A stretch of DNA of 64,000 nucleotides, from NCBI GenBank assembly GCA_035079385.1, contig JAVHKY010000026.1, positions 806,001 to 870,000 of the forward strand, read 5' to 3'. The DNA comes from Aspidiotus rigidus (lineage: Eukaryota; Arthropoda; Insecta; Hemiptera; Diaspididae). The position numbers and the translations under genes were made by a program. Position 1 is the stretch's first letter, and every line of letters begins with the position of its first letter. The notes under the pieces were generated by a model. That model did no database searches and was not told the origin of the DNA. It was given only the letters and a program-made list of their open reading frames with translations. This document shows, piece after piece, positions 1-11,094 of this stretch.

Positions 1-1400
1 AAAAATCGCGAAGAACGTGTGTAAACCTTGTAACGAGAACCCTTCAGGAACGTACGAAACTGCGTGAGAGTATAAAAGAGGAGATGGTTATACACATCGC
101 CTTGAAATTGTGTGAGAGGCCTTCCTTTTCTAGGAAAATCGGAAAACTTTCTACGTGCTGCATTGTGTGCGCGTACCTCGGTATGAACCGCACTACTTGT
201 TGAATAAATAAGGTTACTTTAGGGGACTGAACGTTGTGTCGATATCGAACAGCTTTTGTGAAAAATACGAAGACTTCATCGTAAACCCTATATCGCGTTG
301 TAATTAAAATTATGCTTGAAAGATTCGAAATGCCTGTATAGCTGGATGATTATTTTGAGGTGTTTTTCCTCGTTCTTATTTTTTTAAGAACAATTCTTCC
401 AATCAGTGCCTTAAACCTTCTCGTGTAATTGTATTATTATGTTCGGAAGAGATACAATATTTTGAATAGTGTTTCTCAAACTGAACGCGAATGCACAAGT
501 CTCTAACGCTGTGTTACTCTTTCGACTCCTTCCCATTCCTCCAAAAAATCATGATAAACTCGCAATACGTAATGTTTATTGTGACAACCTTCGCGGCCTC
601 TCTAGTTCGAATTGAGAACCGCGATCCCCAGTTCGAAGAACATTGGTGTGAAGTACCTTTTCGTGTGTACATCATGCTACGGGGGGACGGAAGGGGGCTG
701 AGACAGTGTCCTTCCTTTTCAAATTTAAAATTCAAGAGAAAAAAGTCGACAAAAGAAAACCGTGATATTCTAACGTTTCTCCTCCAGAGACTTCTGGTGT
801 AGCATTTTATACGCTTGTTTTATTTCAAAGGTTAAATTCAATAGCTGAGGGACTTACCCTCTTAAAGCTCGTTCGAATTTCCCTTCGTCAGTATTTTATG
901 TGATATATCCATGGTATCGATTCATCAATAATTTCATCGATTATTAGAATCAATCCGTTTTTGAAGTTTATGGTCATTCATTACGAAGGAAAGAGATAGA
1001 TACACCTTTCTATACTTTGAGAATGGCTGTTTAGCCGAAAGCGCTCACTCGTGTGATATTGTAGTGCGGTTCGTGTATCTATGAGGATATTCCTTCATTA
1101 ATCGATTATATTAAGTCGATTCTTCCCATCATATCAACTCGACCATCTCGGCTATGATGACGTCATAGTAAGTTCTTCTCCACCGGTTTAGTATTCCCTA
1201 TGTTAGACTAACTAGATTACGGGCTCCTTTATTCTTGGTCTTGTATAAGTTTAGTATACTGAAGTTGGGCTGAATAGTTCACTCTCTCCATTCAGTCGCC
1301 TGAATATAAACCTATATGACTTCATACTAGCCCCGTCTTCTCTCTATGTTGGGCTAAGTAGCTAAGCCTAGTTTATCCTAGTATATCATATCATTAATTC
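1..1400. other. Unassigned leading region
   Basis: No convincing gene is visible. The stretch 491-802 is open for about 100 codons on the plus strand and overlaps an open minus-strand frame at 514-735; it is more GC-rich than its surroundings. The region 1150-1400 contains a TGACGTCA palindrome and CTAGTATA-like words that resemble the dispersed repeats near 8130-8260, so part of it is probably decayed repeat. Confidence 0.4.
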
Positions 1401-1439
1401 TTCGTTCCATATTGCAAAAATACAAGCGCCCTAATATTT

Positions 1440-2160
1440 ATAAATCAAAAATATTCAACTGTAGTACCTATAAATTTTTTATTTTCATCTATGTGAGTGA
1501 TAATTTCATTACTAGAATTACTTCGACTCCCATTTGATTGCTATGAAATTGAGTCTTGAGTTTATTTCCGGATTCTGTTTAGAACTAAATTAAATTAAAT
1601 TTATACTGTATTTTCATTTTTATTAATGATTTTCATTCAGTAATTTCATTAATTATTATTTTTAAAAAATAAATTGAAATAAAATTATAAAAATAGACGA
1701 ATAAGTAGTATATCATGTTTTTATGCAATTAAAATTTAGTGTTCTTTAGATAGTATTGAACAAATAAAAAAAATTAAAGTTGTTGATATAAATTAAATTA
1801 ATATAGTTGAGAAATTTTTTTTAATGGAAAATACGCACTATTGAAAATTTTAATTTAATAAAATATTATATTAAAAAAAAATATAAAATATTGATTGATT
1901 AATTAATGGTCATCAAATAAATACTCATAATAATTCTTTATTAATAGAACGTAAAATTGGATAGAAAAATTCAAAATATCCTCGTTCAATAATATGATTG
2001 GGAAATTTAAATATTATTGGATATTATGATTCAAATTACCTAAATTATTTACTTTCAACAGTGAAATTATATTGATTATTGAGAAAATAATATAATTGGA
2101 AAAATTAATGATAATAAATAAAAAAAGAACTTTGTATACAATTGGAAATTTTTCTAATTG
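1440..2160. pseudogene. Numt: ND1 fragment (+) and cytb fragment (-)
   Basis: This AT-rich block is a nuclear copy of mitochondrial DNA. Around 1490-1590 the plus strand matches the conserved middle of NADH dehydrogenase subunit 1 and is close to the better-preserved copy at 17590-17720. Around 2100-1900 the minus strand, read with the invertebrate mitochondrial code, gives cytochrome b: LGNLNHNIP followed by PNHIIERGYFEFFYPILRS and KELLW. ND1 and cytb facing each other tail to tail is the ancestral insect mitochondrial order (cytb, trnS2, ND1). The nuclear location is inferred from the flanking repeats and from decay of the reading frames. The ND1 part has lost sequence relative to the copy at 16030-19250. 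Confidence 0.8.
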
Positions 2161-2191
2161 TATGAAGTTTTAATTTTGACGGTTTTTTACA

Positions 2192-2354
2192 TTAAAAAGA
2201 AATTATTATTCGGCACTGCCGTCAAATAAATTTGTTACATACTATAACTACCCGACGTTTCGGATCAAACGTGATCCTTCTTCAGGGGTAAACTAGACTC
2301 ATAGTATGTAACAAATTTATTTGACGGCAGTGCCGAATAATAATTTCTTTTTAA
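2192..2354. repeat. Foldback with 54-bp perfect arms and a hammerhead-like centre
   Basis: Positions 2192-2245 are the exact reverse complement of 2301-2354, leaving a 55-base centre. Each arm contains the word CGGCACTGCCGTCAAA, shared in near-identical form with the foldback at 10801-11062. The centre carries a hammerhead-like motif on the minus strand. Inverted terminal repeats with hammerhead motifs are known for Penelope-like retroelements; assignment to that family here is inference, supported by Penelope coding fragments elsewhere in the window. It lies at the edge of a numt. Confidence 0.8.
2248..2290 (-). ncRNA. Hammerhead ribozyme-like motif (type I, Penelope-style)
   Basis: Read on the minus strand, 2285-2279 is CUGAAGA, matching the hammerhead CUGANGA box. 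Then comes a hairpin of five pairs (GGAUC at 2277-2273 with GAUCC at 2266-2262, loop ACGUUU), then GAAA at 2261-2258, then CGUC at 2257-2254. The expected cleavage would follow the C of GUC. Stem I is formed by ACCC-containing 2290-2286 with GGGUA at 2253-2249. Helix III is almost absent (AC/GU), as known for Penelope-type hammerheads, which are thought to work as dimers. One odd point: there is an extra A between the CUGAAGA box and stem II, so activity is uncertain. Confidence 0.65.
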
Positions 2355-2359
2355 TATAA

Positions 2360-3600
2360 ATAAGAAATTTCAATTACATACGAATAATTCTCTCATTATA
2401 TAAGAAGGGATAATAAACTTGATAATCATCTTGATTTGATATATTGAGAGAATTGAATTTTTTTTTATTCCTAAAGACATATCAAAATTAATAATTTTTT
2501 TCCAATATATTCTAATTTATGATAGTAATATTATAATGATTCTGAAAACCATTATGTAAAATTATAGAAATAATTTTCAATTTTATTAATCATGTAACTA
2601 ACAAAATTGAATAACTATACTTGATAATTTGTTGATATAAAAAATTTTTTCATTCAATACTAACGCCTATTGAAGTGAAAATTACTTGAAGGATAACAGG
2701 GCAATTGAAAATAATTTTTGGTTTGTCACATTGATGTTGAATTGATCAAATTATGTATATTTAAATGATTTCTTAAAATTAATCTGTTTGATTAAAGTTT
2801 TATTTTTAGAGCGGTGCGCCGATACAGACTGTAACTTTTTTTTCTAGAAGTCCATTGATGTGATATTACCTAAATGATCATTTTTGGCGTCCTGTCTTTG
2901 ATATTGGGGTCGATTTTTCTTTTAATAAAAATACTTCAAGCTTTATGACGAATATTGAAAAAAAAAAAACAAAAAAGTCCTCTTCAGTATTAAGCTAAAA
3001 TTGCACTAGAACGTACACATTGACATGGCTGTATCTTAAAAACCGTAGCTGAAAAAAAAAACAGTTCGCATTTTTTAAATTGACACTCTGAACTCGCCTC
3101 TCCCCCAAATCAGCTGCTTATTTGCTAACAACAAAATATGTATTGGGCAGCAGTATAGAAAAAGCTTCCCTAGTATACTGTAAGTTAAGACGGTTTTTCC
3201 ACAAGTTGTGCCAGTTCTCAATTTTAAGTATATTTAGGAGCTGCATATTGTCCGTTGGAATGACTATCTCGTTCAGCTCCCTCCATTTGTGCAGGTTTCA
3301 TCGGGTCAAGGCCTTTGATGATGTCATCATACACTCTGAGTAAAATTTTTCCAAGGTTTCTTAGTTAGTTCAAAAAGTCAACAATTTCTTCCTTTTAACT
3401 ATGAGTTCAGTTTACTGCTTCTTCTATTCAGTAGTCTTCTTACGCAGCTAAGAGATGATCTTTGAACCGAGTTTCAATAAACTTCGTTATAGTACGAATA
3501 TTATAATTAAAACGTATCGTGACATTGAAAACCGTTTTAATGATACTGATCAGCGTCGAAAATTTTCTAAAATCGTATAATTTCGTTCATGTATTTTTTT
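2360..3600. other. Unassigned AT-rich region
   Basis: The first 300 bases are strongly AT-rich and may continue the numt beyond the foldback, but I could not find a recognisable mitochondrial reading frame. From about 2810 composition becomes more balanced. No credible gene is seen. Confidence 0.3.
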
Positions 3601-4135
3601 TTACCGACTTTTCTAACTAGAAAAGTGAGGTATTACACCCGTAGCAAGGTCAACAGGGGGAGTGGGCAATGAACTTTCTCGACGTTTTAGGGGTCCTAGA
3701 TCACAACTAGCATAAAAAAAATTTCAGGTTTCCTTATATATATATATAAGATTTTTTTGTCCGCGGAGCTCCTCCGATACTACCCGATGGATTTTTTTGT
3801 AACTTGGCCATATTGTAGTAGTATATCTGAAGATGTGCACCTGCAATTTTTTTGAAAATCGGATGAGTAGTTCTCGAGAAATTTTCAATTTGTTGAGAAA
3901 TTTTGCAGTATTTCGAGTACCTTTTTGTCCGCGGAACTCCTCCGAAACTACCCGATGGATTTTTTTGTAACTCGGCCATATTGTAGTATTATATTTGAAG
4001 ATGTGCACCTGCATTTTTTTTTAGGATCGGATGAGTAGTTCTCGAGAAATTTTTACTTTTGTTGAAAAATTTTTCACTATTACGAGTACCTTCTTACGAA
4101 TAGCTGCGAGTAGCTGCTTACGTTAGGAGAAGCGG
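3600..4135. repeat. Repeat with two tandem 168-bp units
   Basis: Two copies of a unit beginning with CCGCGGA start at 3761 and 3929, a period of 168 bases. Each contains CTACCCGATGGATTTTTTTG, GATGTGCACCTGCA and GGATGAGTAGTTCTCGAGAA. A leader at 3606-3635 (TTCTAACTAGAAAAGTGAGG) recurs at 5226-5250, and the trailing phrase TTTCAGGTTTCCTTA at 3721 recurs near 5719. These shared ends suggest a dispersed element. No coding capacity is recognised. Confidence 0.65.
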
Positions 4136-4436
4136 ATTTTCCAATCTTTTCACCACTTCTGTTATCAGTACGTGTTTTGTGAAGAACCTTTCATCATTCG
4201 ACAGGTTCATTCTTTGTTCATTCTTTACCAAGGGTTCATTGGATTTTATTTCCGATGAAACCTTTTCGTTCAAATTTAGTACACTTGTATCTCGCTTCCC
4301 ACAGCCCCTAGAGCGTTGAATTTTGTTTTGTCAAATTTTATTTGTTTTGTTAAATTTATTTTTGAACGGATAGTGGCAATGGCGAGTTGTTCATTTTTCT
4401 AGCTATTTTTCATTATTATTAGTCATACTCGATAGT

Positions 4437-4925
4437 TTTTTTTTTTTTTTATTATTATTATTTTACGAGCATTATAAACTGCACGAGGGTTATTTGCTCG
4501 GCGTTACAATCTTATTTTAGAACATTACTTGAATTAGGTTAAATTAGGTACGTATTGGTGGAATTGAGTGGCGATCGAACGGAATTTGTTGGTGAATTAT
4601 ATAAAGTTGTAGAATTGAGTGGAGCGTACTCGTAAATAAGTTAGGGTTGAGTCGATGGTTTCGGAGTTGTTGTTTAGTGCTGCATTGATATTGGAAGATA
4701 TATTTAGGGAGGTTCGAGTGGGTTGCAGGACGGGGCATGAGAAAAAATGATCAACTGATAAATTTTCTTGGAGACAGTGAGGGCATGATGGAGGAGCGAT
4801 ATTAGTGAGAAGATAAGTATGAGTAAGACGAGTGTGGCCTATTCGCAGCCGAGCTAAAATGACCTCCTCTTGCCTTGAATTTCGTTGGGATGAGGACCAA
4901 AATGTGGGTTCACGTTTTATTTTTC
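4437..4925 (-). pseudogene. 3' end of an I-like LINE (RNase H-downstream domain and tail)
   Basis: Reading leftward from 4925, the minus strand encodes EEVILARLRIGHTRLTH, then PSCPHCLQENLSVDHFFSCP, then the ORF end. This matches the C-terminus of the longer LINE at 35395-37576 (EEVILSRLRIGHTKITH, PSCPHCQKDKLTVEHFFSCP). The C-x2-C-H-C pattern is the zinc-knuckle-like motif found after RNase H in I-clade LINEs. The 3' untranslated tail (4456-4495) also matches the one at 35408-35465, and it ends in an A-rich tail, seen as a T run at 4438-4456. The 5' end is truncated. It is a dead fragment. Confidence 0.8.
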
Positions 4926-5214
4926 TTAATTTGTTATTCGACTGATTTTAGTGAAAACCCTGACTTTGAATGATTAAGTACAATTTTTTAATCTTCATCA
5001 AGTGTGCTGATACGAGACTACCTGGGTGATTTCACTCTTAATTAATAATTGATTTATTTGTCATTTTTTCATGTATGGGTACATAATTAATAGTGGTTCA
5101 TAGTTGATTTGAGGTGTCAAAAGAGATGGAAAGATTATTTTCAATTTGGACGGGCTTTTTTGAGTGAGATTTGAGATTAGACTAACGAGTAAACCGGGCT
5201 TGGGTGCTATATAT

Positions 5215-5735
5215 TTTTACCGAATTTTCTAGCTAGAAAAGTGAGGTATTTTGTTAATACGTTTGGAATGGTTGAAGCGTGAGGGAAGGAATGAGGGGTT
5301 GACTATTGGGTGATTGGTTGCTTCTTTCGTTTCGACATCGATTTTTTTAGTTTTTCGGGATCTCGTTGTAACTGGATTCCCAGATGAAGAATTTTGGGGT
5401 GGAGTGTGCATAGAAAATGGTGATATAATAGCGTGAAGGCAATTTATGAGTGCACGAGAGGAATAGCAGCTCGAGATAGCTTTAAGAGATGCCAGAAATC
5501 GGAAGTGATAAAGAATTGAATCACTCATCCTAATATACAGTATACTAGACTAATAATATGCTAAGAATAAGGTATGGGAAAAAATGATTGTAGAGCTCTT
5601 TTTCATTAGAAACAACTGTTATAGCCTCGTAGCAGTTTGGACAGAGGGAGGGGGAGTGGTTTTTCTGGAGACGTTTTGTAGGTTTTAGATGACTCTTAGC
5701 CTAAATTATAACAAAATTCAGGTTTCCTTATTGGA
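5215..5735. repeat. Dispersed repeat related to 3600-4135
   Basis: It starts with the palindromic TTTTCTAGCTAGAAAA followed by GTGAGGTATT, as at 3606, and ends with AAAATTCAGGTTTCCTTA as at 3720. The middle differs from the 3600 copy and contains a 99-codon minus-strand open frame with no recognised similarity. Probably two halves of a dispersed element with an unrelated interior. Confidence 0.5.
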
Positions 5736-5739
5736 TTAT

Positions 5740-8040
5740 AGGTATTTTTACTCTGTTATCTGTTGATGTGAAACTGAGTTTTATTGTTTATTCTACAAAT
5801 GTTTGACATGATTGACAGGTCATTGGTATTTAATTTAAAGAGAGGGAGTGACTCAATGTTTTTTGCATTGTGGGAAGAAAAGTCGTGTACTACTCACGCG
5901 ACTGCGTGAGTGTTTTTTTTTTCGTTGTGTAGTGTTATCAATAAGATTGATCTAAGTTACAGTAATGCAATAATGTAGAGTTAGTCAATGAATTCATACC
6001 CAAGTCCATTATTCGGGGAAGAATCTGGTTCAATTTTTTTGACCACTGACTAACTTTTACGACTTTCATGGCTTGAAGGCATCCCGACAGAATTCAGTTG
6101 TGACGGATTTTGTCATAACTCAAATATAAATCAAATACATTACAGAAATTTCTTCGCTCATTATTTTCGGGTAATTTGTGTTCTACCTCCTTCCTGATGA
6201 ACACTCGAATGAAAAGTTTTCCACAGAGCGAGCAAATACTCCCTCCTCCCCTCTAGTATAAAAAGAAAATGTGAAGATATAATATAGTCCCAGAGCGATC
6301 GACCGACAATCAATGATGGGATAACTTTTTGATAAAGTGCAAAATCCCTCAGCTCTTGCAACGATGAAATTTTCCAGTCTTATACATCTATATTGCGTGT
6401 GCCGAATATCTATTCTCTATAATCCACAAAAGCTATCTCGTTCGACGAATTCGAACGAAAAATCTGCGAAGTCTGCTAGAAAATTGGCAAATTGAAAAAA
6501 AAATACGATCGCTGAGTCAGCATCGGTATTGGAGGACGCTACCATCTCGTGTACGACAGAAGAGAGAAAACGTGTTCAGCAAATCTTCTATAATATCATA
6601 CTCACCGATACACCTTCCGATTCAAATGACTGAACTATTTCAGCGCCAAACACGCGAGGAAGAGATGAGGGTTGTCTCCCGTATTATTCTTAGAAAAGAC
6701 GAGATGAAAAATATACCGGTATATTGTGTATTACATACTCATAGTCAGGCAAACTGCGAATTTGCGTAACCGAGTGCTTCCGCGACTTTTATACGGTGTC
6801 TTTCTTCGCACACATACCGATACTGGCTGCATATAAGAGTATAAGGTACATATGGATAGAAATTGCGGGTACGATATTATGCAGGCTGCTTTACTATCGC
6901 ATGCACCGAAGTAAAGAATACAGGATAACGAACCGAGAATGGAGAATAATTTTTGAAACGTAATACGCAGCGCATACTACAAACCATGAAGACGAAAAAA
7001 GAAAAAAAAAAAAGAAGTGAGTAAAACTAAAAACGTAACATAATTTTCAGGGTAATAACTCTAAACAAGAATGACTTTTGTCGAAGAAAGAATCGCGTAT
7101 CGTACCCGTAAAAGGGTGAGATGATTTTATAGGATGCGACAGAATGGCGGCTTCGTCGTCGCCTCGTATTTAGGTTAATATTTTATTGTACAGTCGTAGT
7201 ACAGTATTACTAGTACGTACGTATCTATCGTAGACCTATATCGGGCAAAGTGAGAGGGAATGAGAGAAGAAAAAATTGTCATTTCTAAGGCAAATTCATA
7301 ATGGATGTAAAAACGTAGTTAGAAAATCGAGGTAAAAGTGCTCTTATTCGACTTTATTCACCAAGTCGAATTAAAAATCGGTCTCTATACTATTCCGCGA
7401 GTAGCGACTAAAGAGACTGCTTCCGATCCTTTTTTTCATTTTCCATTTTTCTTTTGTTTCGATTTTATATTCGCGTGTATATACGTTGAAGGTATTGGAA
7501 TGAAATGGAATTCTCAATTTCGTTGAAAGGCATTACTTCGATGCAGTACAGCGAACAAGAATGCCACGGCATCTTAACGTTAATACGCAGCAGTCAAAGA
7601 TAGAATACCGTACATCAACTCGAAAATTCTGGTACGAACACAGCGCTCCACGTGAACAGTTCTTGCTATTGACCGTACAAAACGTTACGTTCATTACGAT
7701 GGATGTATTCTCTCAGGAATTATGATTCAATGTCGATAAAGAGGATAAGGTTCATAGAAAATTATATGAAAAGAAAGATTTTATACTGGGATTTACCGCA
7801 AGCTAGGCGTAGCTGATAATGTCTAATCCGCACCTTTCTTTGAGCTTTATATCATTAATGATAGTTTTGGCTTGCGTGGTAAAATAAAATCTGCGTGTAA
7901 AAACAGTTAGAAAAGTAAGGCCAGCCTTTCACGCATGTCTCGAAATCAGCCTGAATAATCATTTGTGCTAGTCTCGTTTTTACTGGTCCCCTTCTCTTCG
8001 TATACCAGCCTTCTTCCCCTCCATGGCTCTGCGTCACCTG
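5740..8040. other. Unassigned region
   Basis: About 2.3 kb without a recognised gene or repeat. Open frames are short (under 70 codons) on both strands and look random. It contains short A and T runs and nothing I can assign. Confidence 0.35.
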
Positions 8041-8041
8041 C

Positions 8042-8450
8042 AAAAACGACGGCTTCCTTAACGAAGTTGGACGAAGAACGTAGGGAACCTGTTCTACGAA
8101 TCAAATTGGTTTTGGTATTGAGAATTCGAGGAAGCCTAGACCTAGTATAAAATTGGACGTCACCAGTGACCTTGACCCAGTTTAGGGACTTGGAAATGTA
8201 AAGGAAGGCTAGTGTAAAAGAAGCCTAGACTTAGTATAGGCCTAGTATAAAAATAGTATTTTGCATGGAGCGGAACAAAAGGGGTAGCAACGCTTGATGA
8301 CGTCATCAGTGACCTTGACCTATTTTGGGGAGTCGGATGTTTGAACAGGGAACCTGTTTTATCGGGGGTGTTTATGGAAAAAACGTCCAAGGTGTGGCAA
8401 AGCTCGGAATTCGGAAGTCTTGTGAGCGTGAGTCCCCCTCCTGGTCAGCG
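8042..8450. repeat. GGGAACCTGTTTTAT-family repeat carrying TGACGTCA and TGACCTTGA sites
   Basis: It opens with ACGGCTTCCTTAACGAAGTT and GTAGGGAACCTGTTC, the mirror image of the ends at 11560-11605 and 18385-18432. It then has CCTAGTATAAAA minisatellite words (8130-8260), two TGACCTTGACC words (8167 and 8311), a TGACGTCATCA (about 8295) and AACAGGGAACCTGTTTTATC (8344-8362). Members of this family recur throughout the window. Confidence 0.7.
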
Positions 8451-8452
8451 TA

Positions 8453-10761
8453 TACAGGGTGGACCAGAAAGATGTTACCAGTTGAATGGGAGTTTGCGCT
8501 AAATCTGTTGTAGCGCGAAAACGCAAAACGTTAGACGTATGGTTTAAATGTACGAGTTTTGTACTTCAATTTTATCATTAATTTGAGCCACATCCGAAAT
8601 TTCTACGGCTTTTCTGAGCGGAGTTATGGACCAAAATGTGCCGAAATTCTACAGCAGGGGTTCCCAAAGTTGTTAATTATCAAAAAACAATTTTCCTGAT
8701 TGAAAGAGTAGCGTAATCTTCAAACTGTTCCCCGATTCTGGAGTACGTAAAAATTAGCGCTGAAACCGAATAAGATTGTTAACGATTCTACGAAGCACCA
8801 AAATGCGTTTATGGGCCCAAAAAGGGTCAAAATTTTCCCAAAATGATGAAATCGCTTAATCTTCGAAGTTTTTCTCGATTCTAAAATAAAATTTAGCGCT
8901 GAATCTAAATAAAATTGTTAAAAAATTCTGCGAAGCACCAAAATGTGTTTATGGGCACAAAAAAGGTCACAATATGCCCAAAATGATACAATCGCCTGAA
9001 CTTCAAAGTTTTTCTTGATTCTAGGGTAAAATTGTGTGCTGAGTTGAAGAAAAACTGTTGAACTCTCCTTGGCAAGAAACAACAGGAGTTTTTGCGGTAG
9101 GACCCGCCTTGATCATACACGGGCCCTCATTCGATCTATGTTGAACCCAGGGATCATTCGCCTGCCTCTTTCAAACACGGGGTCTTGATCGTCCTCTTAC
9201 CACGAGCTCATTGACGGTATCATTCCCTTCACCGGGTGAAACACCGAGAAATTCTGGGCATTCGTCTGCCTCAATCAAAGACTGAGCTGTAGCTGATCGC
9301 TCATCACGAGCAAGACCGAATTTGCAGTATCCTCCCATTGCCTGAATCGAGGAGTTTTTGCACTTTGTCCCGCTTCGTTCATAGGTCAGTTAATCTCTCA
9401 TCGCAAGCACGCAACAGAAGACCAACTTTGCGTTCTTTGACTGAAACAACGAGAGTTTCCGCACTTTATCCCGCTTTGATCGTACGCAGAGCCTTAGTCG
9501 ATCTCTCACCGCAAACATTCAACGGAAGATGAATTTGTCGTCTCCCTCCAATCCCCCAAGTAAGAAGAATTTTCGCAATTTCCTCTTTTGGATCTGTCAC
9601 CCGATCACTCACTCCGCGAGCACTCAACGGCAGACGAACTTGTCGACATTCCTTCCATCCCCTGAATCAACAATTTCACTGCAGAATGAGAACAATTTTT
9701 GATTTTTCATTTTGGAGATCATCTAGGACCATTTCAGTATTATTCTCGGACTCGGCACTAAATCTTACTTCAGAATTGAAAACAACTTTTGAAGATTACG
9801 CAACTTTTCATCTTGGAGGAATTTTTATTCTCTTTGAGTCCATCATCCCATTTTGGTATACCGAAGTATTTCTTAAGCATTTTTTTTCAGACTCAGCGCG
9901 AAAGTCCACTTGAAAATCGAATTAAAATTTAAAAGTTTGAACCATTTTCCAATTTTGGGAAAATTTTGGTTCTTTTTGGGCCCATTACCCCTTTTTGGTG
10001 CTTCGAAGAGCTTTTTCAGCATTTTTTTCGAACTCAGCGCAAAAGTCCGCTTTAAAATCGAATTAACATCTAAAAGTTTGAACTATTTTCCAATTTGGGA
10101 GAATTTTGGCTCTTCTTGGGCGCATTACGCCTTTTTGGTGCTTCGAAGAGCTTTTGAAGCATTTTTTTCTGACTCAACGCAAAAGTCTACTTGAAAATTG
10201 AATTAAAATTTGAATGTTTGAACAATTTTCCAATTTGGGGAATGTTTGACCTTTTTTGAACCCATTAACCCATGTCGGTGCTTCGAAGAATTTTTTGAAC
10301 ATTTTTTTCGGTTTCAGCGCAAAATTCCACTTAAAAATTGAAATACAATTCAAAAGTTTGAATAATTTTCCAACTTGGGGGAATTTTTACCCTTTTTGGG
10401 CCCATTTCGGTGCTTCTTAGGATTTTGTTACTATTTTTCTCGTTTTCCCCGTCCAAATTCACTCAAGAAACAATAATTTGATTATTAAAATTTTCGAAAT
10501 TCAGCTCAATACTGTAAATTAATTAATTTTCAAGCCCTATTTTGGGAACCCTGGTGATTTGGTGAATTTTCGACAGATTTAGGTCAATAACTTGGCTCAG
10601 AAAAGTCGTAGAAACTTCGGATGAGGCTCAAATTAAAGATAAAATTGAGATACAAAATTCGTACATTTAAACTATACTTCTAACATGTTCCGTTTTCGTG
10701 CTAAGACAGATGTAGCGCAAACTCCCATTTAACTGGTAACATCTTTCTGGTTCACCCTGTA
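8453..10761. mobile_element. 2.3-kb foldback-type DNA element with long inverted ends and TA duplication
   Basis: The left end, TACAGGGTGGACCAGAAAGA at 8453, is the reverse complement of the right end (CACCCTGTA ending at 10761). The inverted similarity extends for more than 200 bases at roughly 80-85 percent by eye, including GTTACCAGTT, GGGAGTTTGCGCTA and TTTCTACG. A TA lies on each side (8451-8452 and 10762-10763), as in Tc1/mariner-type insertion. Inside, the left arm (8700-9060) and right arm (9690-10440) are built of decayed subrepeats of about 150 bases, marked by GGTGCTTCGAAGA and GAACAATTTTCCAA. This design resembles Drosophila foldback elements. No transposase is seen, so it is non-autonomous. 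Confidence 0.8.
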
Positions 10762-10800
10762 TACTTAAGAATTAATTACTTTGTCCGGACGGATTATATA

Positions 10801-11062
10801 ATTAGAAGGTCGAATATGTCCGGCACTGCCGTCCAAAATTTGAAGAAAAAAGATAAACAAATAAATGATTTATTTATTTATTTACTTATTAAGAACCCGA
10901 CGTTTCGTTTTTTTTTCATTCACGTTTTAACCCTTGATAATGATAGTTGTACTATCGAAACGTCGGGTTCTTAATAAGTAAATAAATAAATAAATCATTT
11001 ATTTGTTTATCTTTTTTCTTCAAATTTTGGACGGCAGTGCCGGACATATTCGACCTTCTAAT
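10801..11062. repeat. Foldback with 107-bp arms and paired hammerhead-like halves
   Basis: Positions 10801-10907 are the reverse complement of 10956-11062 with essentially no mismatch that I can see; the centre is 48 bases. Each arm ends next to the centre with CGAAACGTCGGGTTC, the 3' half of a Penelope-type hammerhead. Each arm also contains CCGGCACTGCCGTCCAAA, nearly the same as in the foldback at 2192-2354. The near-identity of the arms suggests recent origin or gene conversion. The CACCCTGTATA directly after it (11064-11074) matches the terminus of the 2.3-kb element. Confidence 0.8.
10929..10975 (+). ncRNA. Degenerate hammerhead-like motif
   Basis: The plus strand reads CUUGAUAAU, then a five-pair stem II (GAUAG with CUAUC, loop UUGUA), then GAAAC, GUC and GGGUU. 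Stem I pairs AACCC with GGGUU. Compared with the CUGANGA box there is an extra U, and the essential G8 position reads A. The stems are intact but the core is not, so self-cleavage is unlikely. Confidence 0.5.
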
Positions 11063-11094
11063 CACCCTGTATAGTTCGGAGGTGAACTTCTTAT

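Noticed and set aside
3724..4014. 96-codon minus-strand frame with two similar halves
   Set aside because: The internal repetition reflects the 168-bp tandem repeat in the DNA, and another frame (3734-3979) is equally open.
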